NCBI GenBank assembly: GCA_910587545.1
Contig: CAJUMI010000001.1
Location: 1 to 64,000 of the forward strand
From: an uncultured Muribaculaceae bacterium
GTDB taxonomy: Bacteria > Bacteroidota > Bacteroidia > Bacteroidales > Muribaculaceae
Direction: 5' to 3'
Length of the DNA: 64,000 nt
In this document: positions 9,780 through 18,192 of the stretch, in pieces
Numbering within the stretch: position 1 is the first letter of the stretch
Layout: every line of letters starts with the position of its first letter
Notes under the pieces: model-generated
The model's database searches: none
Seen by the model: the letters and a program-made list of their open reading frames with translations, nothing else
Told to the model about the DNA's origin: nothing
Translations under genes and position numbers: made by a program

Positions 9780-10880
9780 ATGGCAGCAAAAATCGGAGAT
9801 ACAGTGCGCTTTCTCAACGATATAGGAGGAGGCGTTATAGTAAAGATAAAGGACAATATGGCTTACGTGGCCGACGATGACGGTTTCGAGACTCCAATAT
9901 TGTTACGCGAGTGTGTTGTGGTCGGACAAGCGTCACAGACCGCCAAGAAAGTAGAGGCGGTTGTCAGTCCGCGTATTCCGGAAAATGCAGTTCCAAGCAA
10001 ATCGACTGATGCGACCGTCGATGCCGAACCGGTCGAGGAAACTGACGGCGGTGATGTGCTCAATATAGTGCTCGCGTTTGAGGCCCACGATCTCAGACAT
10101 CTGTCGCTAACCGGTTTTGACGCCTATCTTGTCAATGATTCCAACTATTATCTTTATTTCACATTCATGACAAAGCCGGAAAGCGATGCAGAATGGATGA
10201 CAAGATATGCAGGCGTAGTCGAGCCTAATTTCCAACTGCTTCTGACTGAACTGTCAACAGCCGATCTTCCTGAGATCGACCGCATCGCCGTGCAGTTTGT
10301 CGCCTTCAAACGCGATAAAGCCTTTGAACTTAAAGCCCCGATAGCCTTTGAGAGCCGGTTCGACAGTTCGAAATTCGCCCGTCTGCACTGCTTCCACAGC
10401 AATGTGTATTTTGACGACCCTGTCATAGCATATGACATAGTAAAGGATGATGCCGCCCAGCGCGGAGCTTATGAAATCGGAGACGCGATAGCCAAAGACA
10501 GCGAAAAGGCACCTGCTGAAGCGCCTAAATCGCGTCCGGTCAAGAAACATCATACAAGCGTCAAGGCTCAGAAAAATGCCGATCCTCTCGTAGTGGATCT
10601 TCATATAGGAGAACTGATCGATGATTATGCCGGTCTGTCAAACGCAGACATACTCAATTATCAGATCGACCGTTTCCGCGAGACAATGGATGAGAACATG
10701 CGTTTCGGCGGCAAGAAAATAATCTTCATCCACGGCAAGGGCGAAGGCGTATTGCGCCAGGCCCTTCTGAAAGAACTGAACTACAGATACAAAAACTGTG
10801 ATGTACAGGATGCGTCATTCAGAGAGTACGGCTATGGAGCCACACAGGTAACCATCGGCAGTCGTCCGAAAAAACTATAG
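9780..10880 (+). CDS. DUF2027 protein with C-terminal Smr domain
   Basis: This is a 366-residue cytosolic protein. The first 48 residues (GDTVRFLNDIGGGVIVKI) look like a KOW/beta-barrel nucleic-acid-binding module, as in the N-terminal region of MutS2-type proteins. Residues about 92-222 form the DUF2027 domain. A charged linker (235-268) leads to an Smr domain (270-361) with VDLHIGEL (272-279) and the signature HGKGEG (318-323). Smr domains act as endonucleases on DNA or on mRNA at stalled ribosomes. Which of these applies here is not shown. It is followed after four bases by the ferredoxin gene. Confidence 0.88.
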   Translation: MAAKIGDTVRFLNDIGGGVIVKIKDNMAYVADDDGFETPILLRECVVVGQASQTAKKVEAVVSPRIPENAVPSKSTDATVDAEPVEETDGGDVLNIVLAFEAHDLRHLSLTGFDAYLVNDSNYYLYFTFMTKPESDAEWMTRYAGVVEPNFQLLLTELSTADLPEIDRIAVQFVAFKRDKAFELKAPIAFESRFDSSKFARLHCFHSNVYFDDPVIAYDIVKDDAAQRGAYEIGDAIAKDSEKAPAEAPKSRPVKKHHTSVKAQKNADPLVVDLHIGELIDDYAGLSNADILNYQIDRFRETMDENMRFGGKKIIFIHGKGEGVLRQALLKELNYRYKNCDVQDASFREYGYGATQVTIGSRPKKL

Positions 10881-10884
10881 TCAG

Positions 10885-11652
10885 ATGATTATCTTCTTCA
10901 GTGGAACTGGCAACAGTCATTTCGTCGCTGACAGACTTGCGGAACTTCTCGATGAGGGAACTCCTGTAGAGCTCAAGGGCGAAATGCTTTATGACCCGAT
11001 GAAATGCCGCCTGAACGGTCTCGGCGAGAAACGCATCATATGGGTTTTCCCTACATATTCCTGGGGCGTTCCTCCGGCGATAAGCCGTTTTATCACCGAA
11101 GTCAACTTCACGGGTGTGCAAGCCATAAATCATTACATGGTGACAACCTGTGGCGACGACATAGGCCAAACCGCCGACATGTGGCGCAAACTCATCAATC
11201 ATCGCAAATGGGTCGCAGCTACCGCCTACTCTGTGACTATGCCAAACACCTATGTGCTGATGAAGGGGTTCGATGTTGACAATCGTGAGTTGGCAGACAG
11301 CAAACTGGCCGATGCGCCCGAAAGAATAGGCGAGATAGCCGACAGGATCAGGAACAATGTCGAAGGCGACCTGATCACCAAAGGAGCATGGCCTAAGATA
11401 AAAACCGGCATCATCTATCCTTATTTCAAAAAGTTCTGCATGTCTCCCAAACATTTCAAATCCAACGGCAGATGCACCGGCTGCGGAAAATGTACGCGGT
11501 CATGCCCGATGGACAATATAAGCATGGAAAACGGCAGGCCGAAGTGGCATGACAGATGCGCTCTATGTCTGCGGTGCTATCATATATGTCCTTGTGACGC
11601 TGTCGAATACGGCAAGGCGACCAAGGACAAAGGCCAGTATTTTCTGAAGTAA
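10885..11652 (+). CDS. EFR1-type flavodoxin-ferredoxin fusion
   Basis: This 255-residue protein joins an N-terminal flavodoxin-like domain (FFSGTGNSHFVA, FMN phosphate loop at residues 4-12) to a C-terminal pair of [4Fe-4S] motifs. Cluster ligands are Cys197/200/203/207 and Cys225/228/231/235. Proteins of this EFR1 type carry electrons in anaerobes. The acceptor is not known. It starts four bases after the Smr gene and is probably cotranscribed with it. Directly after its stop the sequence becomes a decayed block, so it is the last intact gene of this plus-strand unit. Confidence 0.9.
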   Translation: MIIFFSGTGNSHFVADRLAELLDEGTPVELKGEMLYDPMKCRLNGLGEKRIIWVFPTYSWGVPPAISRFITEVNFTGVQAINHYMVTTCGDDIGQTADMWRKLINHRKWVAATAYSVTMPNTYVLMKGFDVDNRELADSKLADAPERIGEIADRIRNNVEGDLITKGAWPKIKTGIIYPYFKKFCMSPKHFKSNGRCTGCGKCTRSCPMDNISMENGRPKWHDRCALCLRCYHICPCDAVEYGKATKDKGQYFLK

Positions 11653-11657
11653 TACCC

Positions 11658-12005
11658 CGCTCCCCAATATTTGAGCTCGGAAGAAGAACACCTGCAGGAG
11701 TCATCGGCAAGACAGAATTTTTTGTAATTCCGGAAGATTTTTCTTAGAACCTTATACAAAGGGCTTTGGGAGAATTACGGCTCAAGCCGAAGATTTCCTC
11801 AAATCAAAGTCTTGTTATTTCGGCATAGTGATTTCCGACAAAGACATCGGAATATCGGTGCTCGACTCCATTGAAGCCTATCAAGCCGAGGGAACGGCAA
11901 TGCACCACTGCGTTTTCAAATGCGAATATTAAGCACAGAAAGACTCCATTATACTCTCAGCCCATGACAAATCCGGCTCCCGTCGAGAGGCGAGTTCCGG
12001 ATATT
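11658..12005 (+). pseudogene. Remnant of a PcfJ-like protein gene
   Basis: No intact frame is present, but three consecutive pieces read as one protein end. Frame 1 (11658-11747) encodes a segment with GKTEFFVIPEDFS and stops at TAG. After a frame change, 11748-11932 encodes LEPYTKGFGRITAQ, then CYFGIVISDKDIGISVLDS and EGTAMHHCVFKCEY, ending at TAA. After that stop the same frame continues with DSIILSAHDKSGSR. The order FFGI.., EG.AMHHCV..EYY, DS.ILSA matches the conserved core of PcfJ-like proteins, which are found on conjugative plasmids and integrated elements. At least one frameshift and two stops are visible. The assignment rests on recognition of the motifs, without an alignment. Confidence 0.65.
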
Positions 12006-12058
12006 TTTTCAGCGCGTCATAGCCTAAAAATGACATATGATGATGCTTTTGAAACTGT

Positions 12059-12640
12059 TTATGAAATGATGCCAGCCGAAATGACCTTCCGTCTATTGAA
12101 GAGATAATAGGCGATAAAAGACAGTGATGTCAATATCTCCGAGACGCCTAATGCGAGCCATATCCCGGTCTCGCTACATACCATGGGCATCAATATGAAT
12201 GCCGGAACAAGAAATACCAGACCTCTGAGCAATGCGAAACCGATTGAAGGAATGACCTTCTCCACGCTCTGAAAGTATCCGATAGCTGTGAGGTTGAAAA
12301 TGAATGCTATAAAGGCTACTGAAAATATCGGAAATACTCTGACTGCGATTTTTGCAGCCGGCAGATCCGCATCAAGAAAGAGATGAACCATGGCAGATGG
12401 CGTGAAAACAAAGGCGGATGTCACCGCGATACCTCATAGAAGGGCTGCAAGAATGGCAAGCTTTTCCGTCGCCAAGACCCTTGATTTGCTTCCTGTTCCA
12501 TAGTTGTAACTGATGATAGGCTGAGCCGACTGGGCGATAGCATTGCCTATCATGAAGACAAACGGGCAATAATAGCAGGCTATGCTGAAAGCTCCTACGC
12601 CGTCATTTCCGATATATCGCATGAAGACGAAAGGCCGGTA
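12059..12640 (-). pseudogene. Broken MATE-family efflux transporter (C-terminal half)
   Basis: Two minus-strand segments in the same frame, about 12437-12640 and 12059-12433, encode the second half of a MATE (NorM-type) exporter. Typical parts are MRYIGNDGVGAFSIACYY, NAIAQSAQPIISYNYG and four further hydrophobic helices that end in FNRRK. They are separated by one in-frame TGA (12434-12436). The first half of the gene, about 250 residues in this family, is missing. Upstream only a possible start (ATG at 12724, MKNLWNNLEKREK, then stops) remains, which suggests a large internal deletion. It is not expected to make a working pump. Confidence 0.75.
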
Positions 12641-12902
12641 TCATTTGACACCGTAACAATACTGATATTAAGCCGTTCAGCGTCATTTCTCCCGTTTTTC
12701 GAGGTTATTCCAGAGATTTTTCATAATTCTGTTCTCGGTAATCATAGCGGCAAATACCTGTAAATGTTACAATTGAGCACTTTAAATTTACGATTTTTCC
12801 TATACATAACTCACGTTATTCATTCTCAGTTGTCCGTGACATAAGACACCATCGCCTCGTCCACGGCCTCGACGCCAACAAATATTCTTAGCGTTTTTTA
12901 GA
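12641..12902. other. Intergenic decay region
   Basis: About 260 bases lie between the MATE remnant and the surE stop codon. The stretch is AT-rich, with no open frame that looks like a gene and no clear promoter. A 13-codon frame at 12724 (minus) may be the residual N-terminus of the MATE gene. No terminator with a T run was seen for surE. Confidence 0.4.
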
Positions 12903-13694
12903 TCAGTCTTCGCTATTGAAACGCTGTCCGAGGGCCTTGACCGCTGACATATCGGTCATATCGGGTGACACGGGAACTACAGATATATAGTTACGCGCGA
13001 GCCAATATTCGTCAGTGTCTTCCGCATCTGGGTCCTCATTGATGAAACGGCCTTTAAGCATATAGAACGGATTGCCATGAGGATCAAGATAACGGTTATA
13101 ACCGTCGGCCCACCGGCCGCGTGCGGCACGGCATACCTTTATGCCATTCGGCACGACACGCGCCGGAATATTGACATTGAGACACACACCGTGAGGCAGA
13201 CCGCGTTCGAGCACCATAGCCGCAATGCTTGTTATCATCGGTGCAGCCAGGCTGAAATCGGCTTTAATTGAATGATGAGTCAGCGAGAAACCAACAGACG
13301 GTATCCCTTCCATACATGCTTCGATTACAGCTCCCATTGTGCCGGAATATACGATTGAATTGCCGGAGTTTGAGCCATGGTTGATGCCTGCTATCATCAG
13401 ATCCGGCTTGCGGGGAGTCACGGCGTGGAGTCCGAGTTTGATACAGTCGACAGGAGTGCCGTTGACCGAAAACAAGCGGGCGCCGTTGTAGTCCTCACGC
13501 GATTTGATGCGGAGAGCTTCAGTTACCGTAAAAGCCGACGACATGCCTGAATGAGGTTCTTCGGGCGCCACGACTATTATGTCGCCCAAACTGTTTACAT
13601 AATCGATCAGACGTAGCAGTCCGGGAGCATTGATACTGTCATCATTGCTTATCAGGATGAGGGGGCGTGGGCGTTGGTTTTCTGTCATTGTCAT
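12903..13694 (-). CDS. surE: 5'/3'-nucleotidase SurE
   Basis: This 263-residue metal-dependent phosphatase removes phosphate from nucleoside monophosphates and exopolyphosphate. Metal ligands are at the family positions: Asp18-Asp19 (LISNDD), Ser49 (PHSGMSSA) and Asn105 (AGINHGSN). The start overlaps the stop of the bifunctional nuclease gene by four bases (ATGA). An ATG two codons later is also possible. It is the last gene of the minus-strand unit before the decayed block. Confidence 0.95.
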   Translation of the reverse strand: MTMTENQRPRPLILISNDDSINAPGLLRLIDYVNSLGDIIVVAPEEPHSGMSSAFTVTEALRIKSREDYNGARLFSVNGTPVDCIKLGLHAVTPRKPDLMIAGINHGSNSGNSIVYSGTMGAVIEACMEGIPSVGFSLTHHSIKADFSLAAPMITSIAAMVLERGLPHGVCLNVNIPARVVPNGIKVCRAARGRWADGYNRYLDPHGNPFYMLKGRFINEDPDAEDTDEYWLARNYISVVPVSPDMTDMSAVKALGQRFNSED

Positions 13695-14344
13695 TTGCTG
13701 TTTTTATCGTGATCACGTTCGGCTCGTTTGCGCTGTAATATTTCATTAACACGCGCGGCCTCTTCATAGTTTTCGTCTTCGGTCAGTTGTTGCAGTGTGC
13801 GTTCGAGTTCCTCGATCGCATAATTCTCAAGACGCGGCTCTGCGAAATAGTCGGCTCCGGGTATGTCTGCATCTGTCACAACATCGGCATCCTGACGGTT
13901 TGAGTCCGCATCATTGTCGACCAGATCATGGTCGTTGATTATAAATCCGGTCTCATTGACAACCTCGGCTGTTGTATATATAGGCGTATGTGTGCGCATC
14001 GCTATCGCAATCGCGTCAGAAGTGCGGGCATCAAGTTGAACCGTACGGTTCCCGTCGCTGAACGTAAGTTCGCTGTAGAAAATGCCGTCCTCGAATTTAT
14101 ATATGTACACCTCGACAAGTTTTACACCGAATGCGTGGGCAAAACTGACAAAAAGATCATGAGTCAGGGGACGCGGCGGTATGATACCTTCCATTTTAAT
14201 GGCGATGGACTGAGCCTCGGCACCGCCGATGACAATCGGTATCTTGTGAGGGCCCTTCTCCTCACATAAAAGTAGCGCATAGGCACCTGACTGCAATTGG
14301 CTGTATGAAATGCCCAATACTTTTAGTCGTATGCGATCGTCCAT
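13691..14344 (-). CDS. Bifunctional nuclease (DUF151) with UVR motif
   Basis: This 217-residue protein has an N-terminal BFN/DUF151 domain (residues 1-135, with the LDARTSDAIAIAMR motif) and a C-terminal helical UvrB/UvrC-like motif (about 175-212, ELERTLQQLTEDENYEEAARVNE). The DUF151 family includes a protein described as having DNase and RNase activity. The UVR motif normally mediates protein contacts. It starts 11 bases after mnmA and overlaps surE by four bases. An acidic linker (139-165) joins the two parts. Confidence 0.88.
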   Translation of the reverse strand: MDDRIRLKVLGISYSQLQSGAYALLLCEEKGPHKIPIVIGGAEAQSIAIKMEGIIPPRPLTHDLFVSFAHAFGVKLVEVYIYKFEDGIFYSELTFSDGNRTVQLDARTSDAIAIAMRTHTPIYTTAEVVNETGFIINDHDLVDNDADSNRQDADVVTDADIPGADYFAEPRLENYAIEELERTLQQLTEDENYEEAARVNEILQRKRAERDHDKNSK

Positions 14345-14355
14345 AATCAGTTAAA

Positions 14356-15408
14356 TCAGCATTTTTGGATGTTCTGTATGTCAGTAACGTTTCGGCCGGT
14401 AATTATGCCTGATCCGATGCAAACCGAAGCGGCGCGATCATAAATGACCGCGAACTGTCCGGGCGCAATGCCCTGGACCGGACGTCGGGATTCGATGACA
14501 TAGCTGCCATCAGGCGCTTTAGATACAGTCGCAGGCAGGAATTCGGGCATATGGCGGTTCTTGAAAGTAATCTCCACTGAGCGACAAGCCTCGTCCCACG
14601 GTTTTTCGGTTATAAAGTGCATCTCGTCGATATGGATGGTCTTGCCATATTGTTTCTCGGTATTGTAGCCGTTAGATACATATATGACATTGTCGTCGAT
14701 ATTCTTCTTTACGACATACCATGGACCGCCGCTCAGACCGAGACCTTTGCGCTGCCCTATCGTGTGGAACCAGTATCCACGATGCACACCGAGTTTACGG
14801 CCCGTCTCGATCTCGATTATCGGACCGGGCTTTTCCCCGAGATGACGGCGGATGAAGTCGTTGTAATTGATTTTTCCGAGAAAACAGATGCCTTGCGAAT
14901 CTTTTCGTCGCGCATTTGGCAGATTTGCGGACAGAGCCATTTCTCTGACCGCCGCCTTAGGCAGATCACCTATCGGGAACATAAGATGGCTTAACTGGTC
15001 ATATGAAATACGCGCCAGAAAATCAGTCTGGTCTTTCACCGGGTCCACAGCCGTACCGAGCCATACACGGTCGTCAATGATACGGGTAGTGGCATAATGA
15101 CCCGTCGCCGTGCGATCGAATTCATGCCCCCAGCGCTGTTCGAAATAACCGAACTTGATCATCTTGTTGCACATTATGTCAGGATTGGGGGTCAGCCCCG
15201 CCCGCACTGTTCGTAAAGCATATTCCATGACATTGTCCCAGTACTCCTGATGAAGTGAGACTATATCCTCTTCTGCCGAACAATCGCCCTCGTCGGTATC
15301 AAGACCTATGCGGATATAGAACAGATGCAGATCGTGCCCCATAGCCATAAGTCTTTCCACGGCCACTGCACTATCGACACCTCCGGATATCAGAACGGCT
15401 ATTTTCAT
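14356..15408 (-). CDS. mnmA: tRNA-specific 2-thiouridylase MnmA, with a short internal deletion
   Basis: MnmA thiolates U34 of tRNAs for Lys, Glu and Gln, using ATP and a sulfur relay. The 350-residue protein has the PP-loop SGGVDS (8-13), Cys80 (NPDIMCNK) and Cys175 (SQGICFLG) in the positions of the catalytic pair, and [10 protein letters not shown]. Between Cys43 and EYWDNV there are only 11 residues, whereas E. coli MnmA has 27. About 16 residues, spanning a helix and strand of the ATPase fold, are therefore missing in frame. The rest is intact. Activity is doubtful, unless a second copy exists elsewhere. Confidence 0.88.
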   Translation of the reverse strand: MKIAVLISGGVDSAVAVERLMAMGHDLHLFYIRIGLDTDEGDCSAEEDIVSLHQEYWDNVMEYALRTVRAGLTPNPDIMCNKMIKFGYFEQRWGHEFDRTATGHYATTRIIDDRVWLGTAVDPVKDQTDFLARISYDQLSHLMFPIGDLPKAAVREMALSANLPNARRKDSQGICFLGKINYNDFIRRHLGEKPGPIIEIETGRKLGVHRGYWFHTIGQRKGLGLSGGPWYVVKKNIDDNVIYVSNGYNTEKQYGKTIHIDEMHFITEKPWDEACRSVEITFKNRHMPEFLPATVSKAPDGSYVIESRRPVQGIAPGQFAVIYDRAASVCIGSGIITGRNVTDIQNIQKC

Positions 15409-15416
15409 AAAAAACT

Positions 15417-16307
15417 TTATTTGATCAATTTGTGGAACGCCGAGATAATATTGTCGACGGAAAGATCCTTGGCTATGATGCGATGGTCTTTGTCGAGATA
15501 ATACAACGCCGGCTTAACGCGCATGTCGAAATATTCTCCGGTCTGAGGCGACGCCACATTCAGCCAGTTCTCGGGAAATGATGTCACGGCAGTGAGGAAC
15601 GAAGCGTCAGGCTCACCCGCGAAAAGGCTCACAACCCTTACTATGCCGCCGTCGTTGAGCTGATTGATCACCATGTCGGCAGAAAGCCGCACACGGGCGA
15701 ATGAACAGTCCATGCAGTCAGGGGGATATACGAAAACGAGGGTGAATTCAGCAGAATCGGCATAGAAGCTTGTTTTTGTTCCATCTGCTTTTGTAAGCTC
15801 GATATCAGGGACTTTCCTTCCTACGCTGCTATTGTCGAGGATTTTTTTCTGGGCCTCGAAATATCGGCGTTCTTCAGCCGGGATTTTTTTGTTGACCACT
15901 GCCGCGTCGACAAAACGACTGTACAGTTCGTCGGAACGAAATTGCGCGGAGTCGGAATACAGCCATGCCTCGGCCATTTTAGCGATCGCCAATGATTGTT
16001 CGCCCGACTTTTTGAAAGATTTGTGGAAATTATCAATCGCAAGATAGACTGTGTCGGCAGACGCATACGGCATAAAACCAAGCCAGTGGCCAAAAGCCTC
16101 GTTGAGTTTGTTTTTTTTTGAAAGCGCAGCCTTTATATTGCACTGATCCCAGAATTTATAAACGAGAAAATTGCATCTCTCATACAGGTTGGTCATGTCT
16201 TTAGGCGGCTCGGGGTATGGGAACAACCGATCATTATTTTCCTGAGCTGCAACATTTTGCATCACAAATATAATACATGCGGAAATAGTCAGCAGAATCT
16301 TTTTCAT
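15417..16307 (-). CDS. Secreted DUF5106/thioredoxin-like protein
   Basis: This 296-residue protein has a signal peptide (1-21, VAAQE; cleavage after Ala21). An N-terminal helical region (25-160) resembles DUF5106. A C-terminal thioredoxin-like domain (165-296) carries Cys198-x-x-Cys201 (PPDCMDCS). In Bacteroidetes such proteins act in the periplasm or outer membrane, probably as thiol-disulfide reductases. Its stop is nine bases before the mnmA start, so it may be cotranscribed with mnmA. Confidence 0.82.
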   Translation of the reverse strand: MKKILLTISACIIFVMQNVAAQENNDRLFPYPEPPKDMTNLYERCNFLVYKFWDQCNIKAALSKKNKLNEAFGHWLGFMPYASADTVYLAIDNFHKSFKKSGEQSLAIAKMAEAWLYSDSAQFRSDELYSRFVDAAVVNKKIPAEERRYFEAQKKILDNSSVGRKVPDIELTKADGTKTSFYADSAEFTLVFVYPPDCMDCSFARVRLSADMVINQLNDGGIVRVVSLFAGEPDASFLTAVTSFPENWLNVASPQTGEYFDMRVKPALYYLDKDHRIIAKDLSVDNIISAFHKLIK

Positions 16308-16338
16308 TATGGATGATAGATTTTCAAAGTTTTACCAA

Positions 16339-16346
16339 CAAAATTA
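16339..16346 (-). promoter_or_regulatory. -7 box upstream of the thioredoxin-like gene
   Basis: The minus strand reads TAATTTTG, 32-39 bases before the ATG. No TTG is found at 19-21 bases upstream of it. Confidence 0.35.
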
Positions 16347-16401
16347 AGCAAAATTTACCGGTCTAAAATTTTTAAGCTGTTAAATAAAGAAAAACAGAAG
16401 T

Positions 16402-17277
16402 CTATTTCTTCCCGATTACCTCGCGACGGAGCCAGTCCTGCAGTTCGGACTTCCAATCCGATTTATACGGAAAGCTGTCGCGATAGCCCCAGCCGTGACC
16501 GCCTGACGGGTAGACATGCATCGCCGATAATACGCCGGCGTCTGTGAGCGCCTGAAAATATCTCAGACTGTTAGCTACCGGCACAGCATCGTCGTCGGCC
16601 GACAGCATTATGAATGCGTTGGGTGTCCGTGCGTTGACCTGCAGTTCGTTGCTCAGTCCGTCGATCTGCTCTGCCGTGGGGTTTTCGCCCATCAGCATGG
16701 CGCGTGAATATTGGTGTGTGATATCATCGCGCATACTCACTACAGGATAAAAGAGCACCTGAAAATCAGGGCGGGTCTCATCAGAGGTGTAATGTGTGGC
16801 AAGCGTGGTGGCAAGGTGGCCTCCAGCCGAAGCGCCCATGATCCCGACCGAAGACGGATTGACGCCCCACTCCGCCGCATGACTGCGCATGATGCGCATT
16901 GCCTGTTCAGCATCACTGAGCGGCACATCGACATGTCCGTTAGGCATACGGTATTTGAGTACGGCATAGGTTATGCCCATCGAATTTAACCAGTCGGCCA
17001 TGTCCGTCCCCTCATGGTACATGGCGAGCCCCGAGTATCCGCCACCGGGCAGCATCACTATTGCCGTTCCGTTGGGTTCACTTGCCGGATAAACATATAT
17101 CACCGGCTTGGAAACAGAGGTGACAAACTGATTGCTTTCGGCTTCGGCGTCTGCAAGGATGCCGTTGTCGTTAGGCGCTCCATCGGGCCACAGATCAACG
17201 GCTACGGGCGGATTGGCGGCGCCAAGCATAAGCGCCGAACAAACCGGAAGTAAGACTGATAAAAATAATCTGTTCAT
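16402..17277 (-). CDS. Secreted alpha/beta-hydrolase (carbohydrate esterase-like)
   Basis: This 291-residue protein has a signal peptide (about 1-21). It follows the pattern of acetyl-xylan-esterase-like hydrolases: an oxyanion HG-like GGGYS (78-82), the nucleophile Ser150 in GASAGG, Asp in SADDDAVP (228-230) and His261 in GGHGWG. It probably deacylates a dietary or host glycan in the periplasm. It starts four bases after the natural stop of the broken acetyltransferase gene, so the two should form one transcript. Confidence 0.88.
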   Translation of the reverse strand: MNRLFLSVLLPVCSALMLGAANPPVAVDLWPDGAPNDNGILADAEAESNQFVTSVSKPVIYVYPASEPNGTAIVMLPGGGYSGLAMYHEGTDMADWLNSMGITYAVLKYRMPNGHVDVPLSDAEQAMRIMRSHAAEWGVNPSSVGIMGASAGGHLATTLATHYTSDETRPDFQVLFYPVVSMRDDITHQYSRAMLMGENPTAEQIDGLSNELQVNARTPNAFIMLSADDDAVPVANSLRYFQALTDAGVLSAMHVYPSGGHGWGYRDSFPYKSDWKSELQDWLRREVIGKK

Positions 17278-17281
17278 AATA

Positions 17282-17851
17282 TCATGATTTAAGCGTTTTT
17301 ATAATCTTAGCGGGATTGCCGGCAACAACGACATCCGACGGGACATCTTTTGTCACAACGGATCAGGCTCCGACAACAACATTGTCGCCTATCGTGACCC
17401 CCGGGAGTATGATCGCTCCGCCGCCAATCCATACATTGTTTCCGATAGTGACCGGCTCGGCCCATTCCTGACGGGTGTTGCGCCCGATCGGATCAAGAGG
17501 ATGGCAAGCAGTGAATATACTGACGTCAGGACCTATGAACGCATTGTCACCTATCGTCACCGGAGCCTCGTCGAGAACGGTGAAATTGAAATTGGCAAAA
17601 AAACGTTCTCCGATATGGATGTTGCATCCATAGTCGCATCGAAAAGGCTGATTGAAATGAAAATCTTTGCCGACCGAGCCTAAGATGGCGCGCAGCATGT
17701 CTTTCGCCTCATCGGTTTTGTCGGGATGCAGGTTGTTGTATTCCCACAAGCGGGCTCTGGTTTTGCATAGCATATCAAGCAAATGGCTGTCGAGAGCATC
17801 ATATATCTCGCCATTGACCATTTTTTCCCAGACTGAATTGTTTTCTGACAT
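17282..17851 (-). pseudogene. Maltose/galactoside O-acetyltransferase interrupted by an in-frame TGA
   Basis: The reading frame from 17851 encodes a Maa/LacA-type hexapeptide-repeat acetyltransferase (MVNGEIYDALDSHLLDM, left-handed beta-helix repeats, YGCNIHIGERFFANFN, catalytic His in FTACHPLDP). At 17363-17365 a TGA replaces the Gly codon in the conserved VVGAGSVV. The frame then continues cleanly for 26 more codons (SVVTKDVPSDVVVAGNPAKI) to a TGA at 17282-17284. The full product would be 189 residues, normal for the family. The truncated 162-residue product lacks the last coil and C-terminal helix and may still fold in part. A sequencing error is also possible. Confidence 0.8.
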
Positions 17852-17864
17852 ATAGAACTGATTT

Positions 17865-18021
17865 ATTTCAAAATGTTAAAACCCAAACTGACTGCGACCT
17901 TATCGTTAACCTTTTGGCTTGTTTTTGGTCGCTTTCTTCTCTTTTATCGGTCACGATGAAACCCAATCGTTCCCTACTCTAAAAGATTGAAATCGCCACA
18001 AAACCAATTTCAAAATGTTAA
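17865..18021. repeat. 15-base direct repeat pair
   Basis: ATTTCAAAATGTTAA occurs exactly at 17865-17879 and again at 18007-18021, both in the divergent intergenic region. This could be a pair of regulator sites or a chance match in AT-rich DNA. Confidence 0.5.
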
Positions 18022-18151
18022 TCTGTAATAAGTATAAGTCAGTTCATATTTATTAAACACCCTAAATGAGTTATCATCGCTAATTTCGCAAGTTTTTTCC
18101 AAATAAACAAGTTTTTTGAAACAGCAGAACTTCAGAAACGGAAATTATGCT

Positions 18152-18159
18152 TAATTTTG
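18152..18159 (+). promoter_or_regulatory. -7 box of the glycosidase operon
   Basis: TAATTTTG lies 34-41 bases before the ATG at 18193. No properly spaced TTG was found. Confidence 0.45.
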
Positions 18160-18192
18160 ACGACAATATCACCTTGACAATCCTACTAAGCA

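Larger units (their letters stand above)
17852..18192. other. Divergent intergenic region
   Basis: About 340 bases separate the acetyltransferase start from the glycosidase gene. It is AT-rich and has no gene-like frame. It holds the plus-strand -7 box at 18152 and a 15-base direct repeat (17865-17879 and 18007-18021). No TAnnTTTG is present on the minus strand for the acetyltransferase. Confidence 0.5.

Noticed and set aside
12434..17365. Two in-frame TGA codons suggested TGA recoding (Gly or other)
   Set aside because: Many intact genes here end at TGA with a neighbouring gene overlapping the stop (ATGA/GTGA), so TGA is a normal stop; the two cases are better read as lesions.
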